A stretch of DNA of 64,000 nucleotides from CAIQPS01 sp964631965 (lineage in GTDB: Bacteria > Actinomycetota > Thermoleophilia > RBG-16-64-13). The notes beneath the pieces were generated by a model. The model was not told the origin of the DNA. It saw only the letters and a program-made list of their open reading frames with translations, and made no database searches. Below, one piece after another: positions 37,266 through 44,863 of the stretch. Each line of letters opens with the position of its first letter. Within the stretch, counting starts at the first letter, position 1. The translations under genes were made by a program, and so were the position numbers. Location of the stretch: the NCBI GenBank assembly GCA_964631965.1, contig CAZWAR010000001.1:25296-89295 (forward strand), in the 5' to 3' direction.

Positions 37266-38099
37266 GTGGATAGCCCACACGACCGGACGCACGGGGTACT
37301 GGGCGTCCCGTGGCCCGTCGTTCTGGCCGAGGTCGCCGGGACCGCCCTGCTTCTCGCGATAGGACTCTCCTTTGTGATCATGGACTTCGGCCGAGGCGGT
37401 CCGGTCGCCGCTCTCATCACGGGAGGCGGTCCCCGACGGGCCCTCACCGGGTTTCTGTTCGGGACCACCGGTGCGCTCATCGCAGTCTCTCCTCTTGGCA
37501 AACTCAGCGGGGCGCACATCAACCCCGTGGTTTCCATGGCGTTCTGGCTGCGCGGGGTGATGACCGGAACACATATGCTCGTGTACATGCTCGCCCAGTG
37601 TCTCGGGGCGATACTGGGGGCTCTCCCCCTTCTGCTCTGGCGAGATATCGGTAGCAGCGTCATGTTCGGCGCCACCACGCCGGGCCCCGCATACGGAGCG
37701 GGGATCGCCTTGGCCGGGGAGGTCGCCGCCAGCGCGGCGCTCGTCGCCGGGCTCTTTCTCTTTCTCGGTCACCGCCCGGCGCGCGCCTTCACCCCACTCC
37801 TGTTTCCCTTCCTCTACGCGTTCATGGTGTGGTTGGAGGCGCCTCTTTCCGGTACCAGCACGAACCCGGCCCGCAGCCTCGGGCCGGCCGTCGTTTCAGG
37901 GCACTGGGGCGGATTCTGGGTCTACGTGCTGGGCCCCGCTATCGGTGCCGCACTCGCCGCCCGCCTGCATGCCACCCGCTGGTTTCGGCACTTCCGCGTC
38001 GAGGTGGCCAAGGTCTACCACTACGAGGAGGACGCCTACGGTATCTTCAAGCAGACTCGCGACAGCGCACAAGCGAAGCGCCGGTCTTCTCGCGGCTGA
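37266..38099 (+). CDS. Aquaporin / MIP-family channel with NPV first motif
   Basis: 277 residues, six membrane segments with the two half-helix motifs of the MIP family. The first is GAHINPVVS (Asn-Pro-Val in place of Asn-Pro-Ala); the second is STNPARSLGPAVVSG (canonical). The start GVPWPVVLAEVAGTALLLAIG and the closing VLGPAIGAALAA fit aquaporins better than glycerol facilitators, which usually carry a longer loop after the second motif. The C-terminus (about 40 residues) is a charged cytoplasmic tail. The GTG start at 37266 has no obvious Shine-Dalgarno. Confidence 0.87.
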   Translation: MDSPHDRTHGVLGVPWPVVLAEVAGTALLLAIGLSFVIMDFGRGGPVAALITGGGPRRALTGFLFGTTGALIAVSPLGKLSGAHINPVVSMAFWLRGVMTGTHMLVYMLAQCLGAILGALPLLLWRDIGSSVMFGATTPGPAYGAGIALAGEVAASAALVAGLFLFLGHRPARAFTPLLFPFLYAFMVWLEAPLSGTSTNPARSLGPAVVSGHWGGFWVYVLGPAIGAALAARLHATRWFRHFRVEVAKVYHYEEDAYGIFKQTRDSAQAKRRSSRG

Positions 38100-38147
38100 C
38101 CCGCGTCCCCGAGCGGGTGTTCATCGCGAGGCCGATGCCGGCGCGTC

Positions 38148-39158
38148 TCAGCGATCCCCGAACGCGCCAGCGGCTGCCTGGCGGGCCAGGTGGTCCAGAA
38201 GCCTTTCCCGGAAGGCCTTCTGTTGCTCGGGCGTCCACGTACGAAAGCCGACTCCTTCTGTCTTGAAGCCGAGCTCCCCTTTCGCCACTTTCTCTCTGAG
38301 CATCGGGAAGACCTCGTGCGTGTCGGCAAGATGCGGCCACAGGTAGCTTTCGACCGCGACCCCCAGGTCGAGCCCCACCATGTCCATGTGCTCGAACGGA
38401 GCCATCGTCTGGAAGCGCGCTCCCGGGCCGTACCTGAGCACCAGGTCGACGGCGTCAGGGTCGGCTATCCCCTGCTCCACGATGTAGAGCGCCTCCCGAT
38501 AGAGCGCGTGCAGTAACCGGTTGCCGATGAAGCCCGGGGCGTCCTTCTTCACATGCACAGGGGTCTTGCCGGCGTCCGTCATGAGCCTGGTGACGCGGTC
38601 GACCGTCTGCTGATCGGTCTTTTCTCCCGGGATGATCTCGACGATCGGCATCAGATATGCCGGGGTCCACCAGTGCGTGCCGACCACCCGTCCCGGTTGG
38701 ACGCATGCCTCTGCGATCTCCGAGATACGGATCACCGAGGTGTTCGTGGCCAAGATCACTTCTGCTCCTACCAGCGCCTCCATCTGCCGGAAGAGCGCAC
38801 GCTTGGCCTCCAAATCCTCGAAGATGCACTCCAGCACGAAATCCACGCCGGCGAGGGCCTCGGACAGGTCCGGAGTGGTCGCGATCCGGGCGACGGTCTC
38901 GTCCACCTGCTCGGGCGACCCCACGCCCCGCTCGGCGATGAATGCCAGGTCGCCGCGGATGCGCTCGAGCACCCCCCGGAACAGTTCGTCGTCCAGGCTG
39001 TGCAGTTTCACCTGGTAGCCGGCCATGGCGAACGCCTGGCTGCAGGCCTGGCCCATCATCCCGCCGCCGATAACGGCGATACGCTCCCTGCCGGCCGGGC
39101 TACCCTGCTCAGGCTCGTGGCCGGGCGAGTGGCTCCACATGATGTTGGTTCCGGTCAT
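38148..39158 (-). CDS. 3-hydroxyacyl-CoA dehydrogenase family protein
   Basis: 336 residues. The NAD-binding Rossmann motif is IAVIGGGMMGQACSQAFAMAGY (about 25-45), with the family motifs FVLECIFEDLEAKRALF, ILATNTSVIRISEIAEA, GTHWWTPAYLMPIVEIIPG (catalytic His) and the C-terminal dimerisation half beginning KKDAPGFIGNRLLHALYREAL. This is the single-function L-3-hydroxyacyl-CoA dehydrogenase/3-hydroxybutyryl-CoA dehydrogenase layout, though the GTHWW variant also occurs in enzymes acting on non-CoA hydroxyacids. The ATG at 39158 overlaps the stop of the upstream flavin reductase gene by four bases, so the two are coupled. Confidence 0.9.
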   Translation of the reverse strand: MTGTNIMWSHSPGHEPEQGSPAGRERIAVIGGGMMGQACSQAFAMAGYQVKLHSLDDELFRGVLERIRGDLAFIAERGVGSPEQVDETVARIATTPDLSEALAGVDFVLECIFEDLEAKRALFRQMEALVGAEVILATNTSVIRISEIAEACVQPGRVVGTHWWTPAYLMPIVEIIPGEKTDQQTVDRVTRLMTDAGKTPVHVKKDAPGFIGNRLLHALYREALYIVEQGIADPDAVDLVLRYGPGARFQTMAPFEHMDMVGLDLGVAVESYLWPHLADTHEVFPMLREKVAKGELGFKTEGVGFRTWTPEQQKAFRERLLDHLARQAAAGAFGDR

Positions 39159-40385
39159 CGGGCCGCTCTTGCTCCGGGATCCACGTGGGGGCAATAGATT
39201 CCCTCCCGCTTGAGGCCTTTGTAGAAGCAGCGGTTGTCGGAACGGCACACGGACGGCTCCCGCTCGCCCCGCTCCCAGCGGGCCACCAGATCGGGCTCGC
39301 AGACGAGCGGACGGGACAAGGATATGTAGTCCGCCACCCTCTCCCTAACCAACCGCTCTGCGGTCTCGTACGTACGGATACCGCCCACCAACATCACCGG
39401 GACGGCCACCGCGCGCTTGAGACGCCGGGAGGAGTCCTCGTAGTAGGCTTCTCGGTCGTGAGGGATGCCCGCCCGCATCCGCAGGGGCCCCAAGTCGCCG
39501 GAGAGACTGGTACCCCCGCTCAGCTCGATGGCGTCGACCCCGGCATCCACCAGCAATGCAGCGGCCTCGAGCATGTCGTCCACCGTCAGTCCGCCGGCCA
39601 CGAAGTCTTCCGCGTTCATCTTGACGAGCACCGGGTAGTCGGGGCCTACCGCTCCGCGCGCGGCGGCGACCACCTCCACAGCCAACCGCGCCCGCTTCGC
39701 CCCCGACCCGCCGTATGCATCCGTCCGCCGGTTGAAGAGCGGGGACAGAAACTCGCTGAGAAGGTAGCCGTGGGCTGCATGGATCTGGACGGCGTCGAAG
39801 CCCGCGGTCTGCGCCCGCCGGGCGGCNNNNNNNNNNNNNNNNNNNNNNNNNNNNNNNNNNNNNNNNNNNNNNNNNNNNNNNNNNNNNNNNNNNNNNNNNN
39901 NNNNNNNNNNNNNNNNNNNNNNNNNNGCCGGGCGGCTGCGGCGCGCACGCGGCGCCGGCCGCCTCCTCGGAGCCGGTGTCCGCGTCCGTTCCTGCCGCCG
40001 CGGCGGACCGCGCGCCCGCCTCAGTTCGCACCGCTCCGGCGGCTCCTGGGCTCGTGCCTACCGACCACAACCCCCCATGGGCCAGTTGCAGAGCGATCTT
40101 TCCGCCCTCCGCGTGCACCCGGGCGGAAAGCTCGTTCAGTGCGGGCACGAGGACGTCGTCGTTCGCCCCCAGTTGCGCGTGCACCGCCTTCCCCTCCGCG
40201 AGGACGAACGCGTGACTGCTGATGATCAGACCCACCCGGCCCCGCGCCAACCCTGCGTAGAGCCACAGCAGTTCCGGTGTCGGGCGCCCACGGTCGTCGG
40301 CCATGCCCTCCCACGTGGCCGAGCGGACGAAGCGATTGGCCAGCTCCATGCCCCGGATGGCCGTCCGTTCGAACAACCCTGGCAT
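39155..40385 (-). CDS. Old Yellow Enzyme-family NADH:flavin oxidoreductase, interrupted by a 100-N gap
   Basis: The N-terminal part (40385 down to 39927) has LFERTAIRGMELANRFVRSATWEGMADDRG and GKIALQLAHGG. The C-terminal part (39826 down to 39155) resumes with AGFDAVQIHAAHGYLLSEFLSPLFNRRTD, then VLVKMNAEDF, and IELSGGTSLSG. Together they make one OYE barrel; the two visible halves are in different frames only because the gap is an arbitrary 100 N. About 30-45 residues of the barrel are missing, so the true gap is probably near 100 bp. Before the gap, 40-odd Ala/Gly/Thr-rich residues look like an insertion. The C-terminus has a short Cys cluster (VCRSDNRCFYKG ... YCPH). No second Rossmann half. 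Coupled to the 3-hydroxyacyl-CoA dehydrogenase gene. Confidence 0.85.
39827..39926. other. Assembly gap (100 N)
   Basis: Exactly 100 unknown bases, a conventional placeholder length. The ten bases GCCGGGCGGC occur on both sides of the gap, so the contig ends may share a repeat or overlap. Confidence 0.98.
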
Positions 40386-40418
40386 CAGTGGAACCTCACC
40401 CGACCGCCCACCGGTGTG

Positions 40419-41603
40419 TCACCGTGCCCGCTTCTGTGTCGCCCGGCGCACGTAGCGGATGACGCCTTCGGCGTCTTCGCTCCGGTCCACATCGCCCCGG
40501 TCGGTCATGTACTCCAGGTGGGCGATCGCCTCGTTCATGGCGAACATCAGCTGGAGCGGGTCGAGTTCCCGGCGGAAGATCACGGCCAGAAGTTGCGCGG
40601 CCGAGCGGGGCTCCCCCAGTGCGGCCAGCATCGCCAGACAGCGCTGCTCGTGATGCCGCTCCAGTTCGACCACCCGCTCCCGCGCCCCGTAGAACGGCGC
40701 CCCGTGCGAGGGAAGGACGAGCGTGTCGGCCGGTAGCGCAGCCAGCTTGCCCACGGACTTCTGGAACTCGGCTACGGGGTTCCCCGGCAACCAGGTGGCC
40801 GGGGAACCCACGTGCGTAGAGATGGTCGGAAGTAGCATGTCGCCCGAGATGAGGAAGCCGGCGCCCGCCGCGTCTCCGGCCCAGGCGGCAGCCGAATCGC
40901 CGGTCTCGGCGCCCGCCGCGTCTCCGACCGAGGCGGCGTCGCCGGACGCCGGGCCGGGCCGTCCGGTCGCACGGCCGTCTGGATCGCCGTCTGCGTCGCC
41001 CTCTCCTGCTCCCGGCGCATACAGACAGACGTGGTCGGGTGCATGCCCTTGCCCGAAGATCACCCTCAGCTCGCGCCCGCCGACAGTGAGCCTGTCTCCG
41101 TCGGCAAGTTCGGTGAAGCGCGGCGGCATGGCGGGTTTCAGCAGGTCGAAGTCGGCCTGGTGGTCGGCGAGGAACCTCTGGGCCTCGGGGACAAGCCCGT
41201 GTTTGGCCAGGGCTGCGGCCATAGACGAAGCATCGGTGCCCCTCCGGCGATGCTGCAGCACCAAAGCAGCCTCGTACGCCTGGGCGCTCATCAGCAGCTC
41301 GGCCCCATGCTCCTCGCAGATCTCGTCGGCCAGTCCGCAGTGGTCGGGGTGGTGGTGCGTCACCACCAACCGGGTTACGGGCTTGCCTCCCAGGCGTGTC
41401 AACGCCTGCCGCAGCAGGACAGGAGTGGTCTCATCGGCGATGCCCGTGTCCACGAGCACCAGGCCGTCACGATCTTCGAGCACCCACAGGTTGACGTGGT
41501 CGAGCTGTAAAGGTAGCGGCATGCGTAGCGAGTAGACCCCGGGCAGGATCTCCAGCACTTCGCCGGGACCTGGAGGCACCGGCCAGGGAAAGGTCAGACC
41601 CAT
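40419..41603 (-). CDS. Metallo-beta-lactamase-fold hydrolase with C-terminal winged-helix-like region
   Basis: 394 residues. The MBL metal motif is VVTHHHPDHCGLADEI (about 80-95), with GLVLVDTGIADE before it, VIFGQGHAPDHVCLYAP (third His) and FLISGDMLLPTIST (bridging Asp) after it. The C-terminal 90 residues (EPRSAAQLLAVIFRRELDPLQLMFAMNEAIAHLEYM) resemble the accessory domain of glyoxalase-II/LACTB2-like hydrolases. Thioester, lactone or RNA substrates are all possible. Between the third His and the bridging Asp, where only a short turn is usual, lies an insertion of about 45 Gly/Asp/Ala residues containing a 16-residue tandem repeat. Confidence 0.88.
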   Translation of the reverse strand: MGLTFPWPVPPGPGEVLEILPGVYSLRMPLPLQLDHVNLWVLEDRDGLVLVDTGIADETTPVLLRQALTRLGGKPVTRLVVTHHHPDHCGLADEICEEHGAELLMSAQAYEAALVLQHRRRGTDASSMAAALAKHGLVPEAQRFLADHQADFDLLKPAMPPRFTELADGDRLTVGGRELRVIFGQGHAPDHVCLYAPGAGEGDADGDPDGRATGRPGPASGDAASVGDAAGAETGDSAAAWAGDAAGAGFLISGDMLLPTISTHVGSPATWLPGNPVAEFQKSVGKLAALPADTLVLPSHGAPFYGARERVVELERHHEQRCLAMLAALGEPRSAAQLLAVIFRRELDPLQLMFAMNEAIAHLEYMTDRGDVDRSEDAEGVIRYVRRATQKRAR

Positions 41604-41724
41604 CGAGAGGGCGCCCGCAGCGTCGCGCCGGTCGGCGCGGGGGGAGCGGCTACCGCACCGGGTTCAACCGGCGCCGGGCCGCCGCTCGTCGGCCTCCCGG
41701 TCGGCATCACTGTTCGGCGCGGTC

Positions 41725-42117
41725 TCAACACAGCTGGTTCGCCCCGCTGTGGACCTCCTCCACGTGGAGCACCGCCGTGCCTTTGCCTGTCTTATCCGGC
41801 TTGTTCCACGCTCTCATGCTCTCGAAGACGGGACCTTCGGTGAAGTACTCGAACCAGCCTTTCATCTGATACGGCTTCATCCGGCTCGACCGGATCAGCA
41901 GCGAACCCCGACTGCCGCGCAGGAGGTTGGCAAGGGTCTTGTGGAAGTAGTTGTCGGCGATGCCAATGCGGGCGTCGCCCGATGAGCTGCCGTCGTCGAG
42001 CAGCGTCATGCAGTTCACCCAGATGACGTTGGGCGTGCCGTCCTCGCCGACGGTGGCGAGGACGGATGGCGCGGTCCTGTCGTCCCAGGCTGCGCGGACA
42101 TCCTCAGGGAGTTGCAT
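41725..42117 (-). CDS. Pyridoxamine 5'-phosphate oxidase-family (flavin-binding split-barrel) protein
   Basis: 130 residues: APSVLATVGEDGTPNVIWVNCMTLLDDG, IGIADNYFHKTLANLLRGSRGSLLIRSS and MKGWFEYFTEGPVFESMRAWNK. This is the small PPOX type often found beside iron-sulfur flavoproteins. FMN is the probable cofactor; the substrate is unknown. ATG at 42117 with GGAGAAAGG nine bases upstream, 35 bp after the stop of the NuoF/GltD-type flavoprotein gene, so the two are likely co-expressed. Confidence 0.85.
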   Translation of the reverse strand: MQLPEDVRAAWDDRTAPSVLATVGEDGTPNVIWVNCMTLLDDGSSSGDARIGIADNYFHKTLANLLRGSRGSLLIRSSRMKPYQMKGWFEYFTEGPVFESMRAWNKPDKTGKGTAVLHVEEVHSGANQLC

Positions 42118-42152
42118 GATGTTCAGCCTTTCTCCGGCGAGCGCCGGGAAGG

Positions 42153-44264
42153 TCACACGGCGACCAGAATGGGCCGATGGCACCGGAGGCAGCGGTCCGC
42201 CTCTTCCTTGCACTGCTCGAGGGAGTAGCCCAGCTCTGTCGGCTCGAAGTTGGTCTTGCGAATCTCGGCCGGCACCATGGGCATGGGCACGCGTGTGCCA
42301 TAGTCCACGTCCGGAGCCAGCGGCTCGCGGCTCTCCTGGGCCCCCAGGTAGACAGCGAGACGCTTGGTCTTGTCCTCGACGTCCTCCACCACCGGCTCGC
42401 CGCGCAGGTACTTGTCGATGTACTTGGCGGCGGTCTTGCCCGCGTTTATGGCCTCGATGATGGTCCCCCCGCCGCTGACCGCGTCGCCCCCCACGAACAC
42501 GTTGGGCTTGCTCGTCTGGAGCGTGTAGGGGTCGATCTCCATGTAGCCCCACTTGTTGAGTTTGATCTGATCGTCTTTCGCGAAGGGCTCGAAATCGGGC
42601 TTCTGCCCCACGGCGGCGATGATGCTGCTCGCGGTGAGCACGAACGGGGCCATGTCGGCCGGGACGGGCCTGCGCCGACCGGAAGCATCCGGCTCCCCCA
42701 GTTCCATCTGCTGGCAGACCAGGCCGTTGACGCTCTCGTCCCCCTGGCATTCCATGGGGGCGGCCAGATAGAGGAACTCGACGCCTTCTTCCTCGGCCTC
42801 CTCGATCTCCCACGCGTTGGCCGGCATCTCGTTCCGTGTCCGGCGGTAGACAACCGTCACCTTTTTCGCGCCTAGACGGATCGACGTGCGGGCAGCGTCC
42901 ATGGCCGAGTTGCCACCGCCGAGCACCAGCACGGAATCGCCGATGTGAACCTTCTCGCCCAGCGCCACCTTTCTCAGGAACACGATGGCATCCATGGATC
43001 CAGGAAGGTCCTCCCCGGGGATGCCGAGCGGCCGGCCGAGATGCGCCCCGACGCCGACGAACGTGGCCTCGAAACCCTCCTTCTCCAAGTCCTCGAACTG
43101 GATGTCGCGGCCCAGGCGGGTGTTGTAGCGGATCTCGACGCCCTGCTGCTGGATGATCTCCGTCTCCCGGCGGATCACGTGGCGGGGCAGGCGGTACTCG
43201 GGGATGCCCACGTGCACCATACCGCCCGGCACGGGCAGGTCTTCGAAGATGGTGGGAGCGTAGCCCGCGCGGGCCAGGTAGTAAGCGGCGGAGAGGCCGG
43301 CCGGCCCGGCGCCGATGACGGCCACCTTCTTCTTGGGCGTGCCGTTGCCGCCGGTGACCGGGGAGCCCGCCGGCCAATGGCCGGGCGGGGAGGTGAGTAA
43401 CTCGGAGATCTCATGCGGGCCGCCCTCTATGAGGGCCGCAGCGTCGGTAAGGGCTTCGCGGCTGGGGCCGTACTCGGAGTCCGCGCCCTTCAAAGGATCG
43501 ACGAGGCAGCCGGAACTGCAGCGGTCGTCGGCCAAGCCCTCGGCCCGATCGGCGCACCAACGCTTGATGTTGTTGATGGCGATGGGCTGCCCGATGGGCG
43601 CCAGGCTACAGTTGGTCTCACAGGGATGCGGGCAGGTGCGGCCGATGATGGCCGGCAGCGGGTTGTCGCGCTTGATGATCCGCGTGGCGAGATGCGGATG
43701 TTCCTCGAGGCCCTGGAAGATATACCACGGGATGTCGAGCGTGGACGGACAGGTGGAGCGGCACGGGGCCGTCACCCAGCCGTGCTTGGTGGACGGTTCG
43801 CACGTCTGGCCCGCGGCGTGAGCGACGAAGTGCTCCTCGGCCAGGTCGAGAAGAGCCACCATGGGCGGCCCGATGGTGTTTGCGATGCCGCACCACGCCG
43901 AGTCGTCAATGGACTCCGCCAGCCTGCGGATGCGGGCCACCGGATTCTCACCGCCCATAGTCTCGGCCTTGCCCTTGGCGAGCAGGTCGATCTGCTCGAT
44001 GAGTATGTCCACCCCGATGCGGCACGGCCCGCAGCGACCGCACGACTCTTGCTGCAACAAGCGCAGATACGCCAACGCCATCTCCACCGGGCACACTTCG
44101 TCGGTGAGATAGGCGCCCCGCCACGACACGACGCCCTTGATCCCCTGCATGTCGCCTTCCTTCAGGCGGGCCAAGACCTGATCGGCGGACGGGCCGTCGT
44201 ATCTGTCGGTGAGAGCCAGGAGCGGCTCACTCACGATCGCTTCGGGCGATTGGGGCGTTGCCAC
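42153..44264 (-). CDS. NAD(P)-dependent FAD/iron-sulfur oxidoreductase: NuoF C-terminal-like domain joined to GltD-like domains
   Basis: 703 residues in three parts. Residues about 50-150 match the [4Fe-4S] end of NuoF-type proteins (ESCGRCGPCRIG with Cys75, Cys78 and Cys81, then DSAWCGIANTIGPP). Residues about 160-240 are a dihydropyrimidine-dehydrogenase-II/GltD cluster domain (CRSTCPSTLDIP, CPHPCETNCSLAPIGQPI). Residues about 315-690 are the FAD/NAD(P) half (VAVIGAGPAGLSAAYYLARAG, VLVLGGGNSAMDAARTSIRLG, NVFVGGDAVSGGGTIIEAI). Such chains hand electrons between NAD(P)H and a partner enzyme. No glutamate synthase large subunit is present, so that role is unlikely. A 70-residue insertion separates the cluster and FAD parts. 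Confidence 0.88.
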   Translation of the reverse strand: MATPQSPEAIVSEPLLALTDRYDGPSADQVLARLKEGDMQGIKGVVSWRGAYLTDEVCPVEMALAYLRLLQQESCGRCGPCRIGVDILIEQIDLLAKGKAETMGGENPVARIRRLAESIDDSAWCGIANTIGPPMVALLDLAEEHFVAHAAGQTCEPSTKHGWVTAPCRSTCPSTLDIPWYIFQGLEEHPHLATRIIKRDNPLPAIIGRTCPHPCETNCSLAPIGQPIAINNIKRWCADRAEGLADDRCSSGCLVDPLKGADSEYGPSREALTDAAALIEGGPHEISELLTSPPGHWPAGSPVTGGNGTPKKKVAVIGAGPAGLSAAYYLARAGYAPTIFEDLPVPGGMVHVGIPEYRLPRHVIRRETEIIQQQGVEIRYNTRLGRDIQFEDLEKEGFEATFVGVGAHLGRPLGIPGEDLPGSMDAIVFLRKVALGEKVHIGDSVLVLGGGNSAMDAARTSIRLGAKKVTVVYRRTRNEMPANAWEIEEAEEEGVEFLYLAAPMECQGDESVNGLVCQQMELGEPDASGRRRPVPADMAPFVLTASSIIAAVGQKPDFEPFAKDDQIKLNKWGYMEIDPYTLQTSKPNVFVGGDAVSGGGTIIEAINAGKTAAKYIDKYLRGEPVVEDVEDKTKRLAVYLGAQESREPLAPDVDYGTRVPMPMVPAEIRKTNFEPTELGYSLEQCKEEADRCLRCHRPILVAV

Positions 44265-44863
44265 CAGATGCCTCCCTTGGAACGGTGGATCGGGCGTCGA
44301 TGTCGACCGTCCGATGATAACGCATCGGTCTGGCCGGTCCTAGCCCAGACACGGCACCGCGCCGCGGCGCATGGCGCTGAGACATTCGGCTCGGGTGGCA
44401 GTGATGTCGGCGGAGCAAAAAGGGCTGCGCCCAAACGGGTTCGACGACACCTCTCGGAGGCCGTCCCCTCCACTTGCCGCCCCCGGTCATTCCGCCGGGA
44501 CGGGAGGCCCCAGTCCTTCGGCCCGGGGCCTCCTCGCATCCCCTGCGTCCCGCTTGTCGGTCCGTATGCAGCCCTGCGTCGTCGCTCAGTGTTGTGGGTG
44601 CCCGTGTCCCCCGAGCGCTCGGGCACGAGCGAGAGGTCCGCCGCGGGAGTACCGCGCTCGACGCCGGCGTTGGGATTGCCCCCGGAGGGTACGATCGCCG
44701 GTTTCGACATGGCGCCGGACACCCCGGATGGATTCTCTGCGACCGGATTGGCGAAGCCGCGCACGGCGGCCCCGTTCGCGGTTGCAGCATTGGCGTCTCT
44801 CCCTCACGCCACCTTTCTACCCGCGGTGGACGAGCCGGGAAACTCGGAAGGCCCTCAAGGGAG
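44265..44863. other. 600-bp intergenic region before the NuoF/GltD-type gene
   Basis: No frame here resembles a known protein, and the open frames on both strands are low-complexity. It lies between the stop of the molybdenum hydroxylase large subunit and the start of the next gene on the same strand, so a promoter for the flavoprotein is expected. No clear -35/-10 pair or hairpin was found. Confidence 0.35.

Noticed and set aside
44265..44863. Extra gene between the Mo hydroxylase and the NuoF/GltD-type gene
   Set aside because: All frames are low-complexity, lack good ribosome sites and resemble nothing known.
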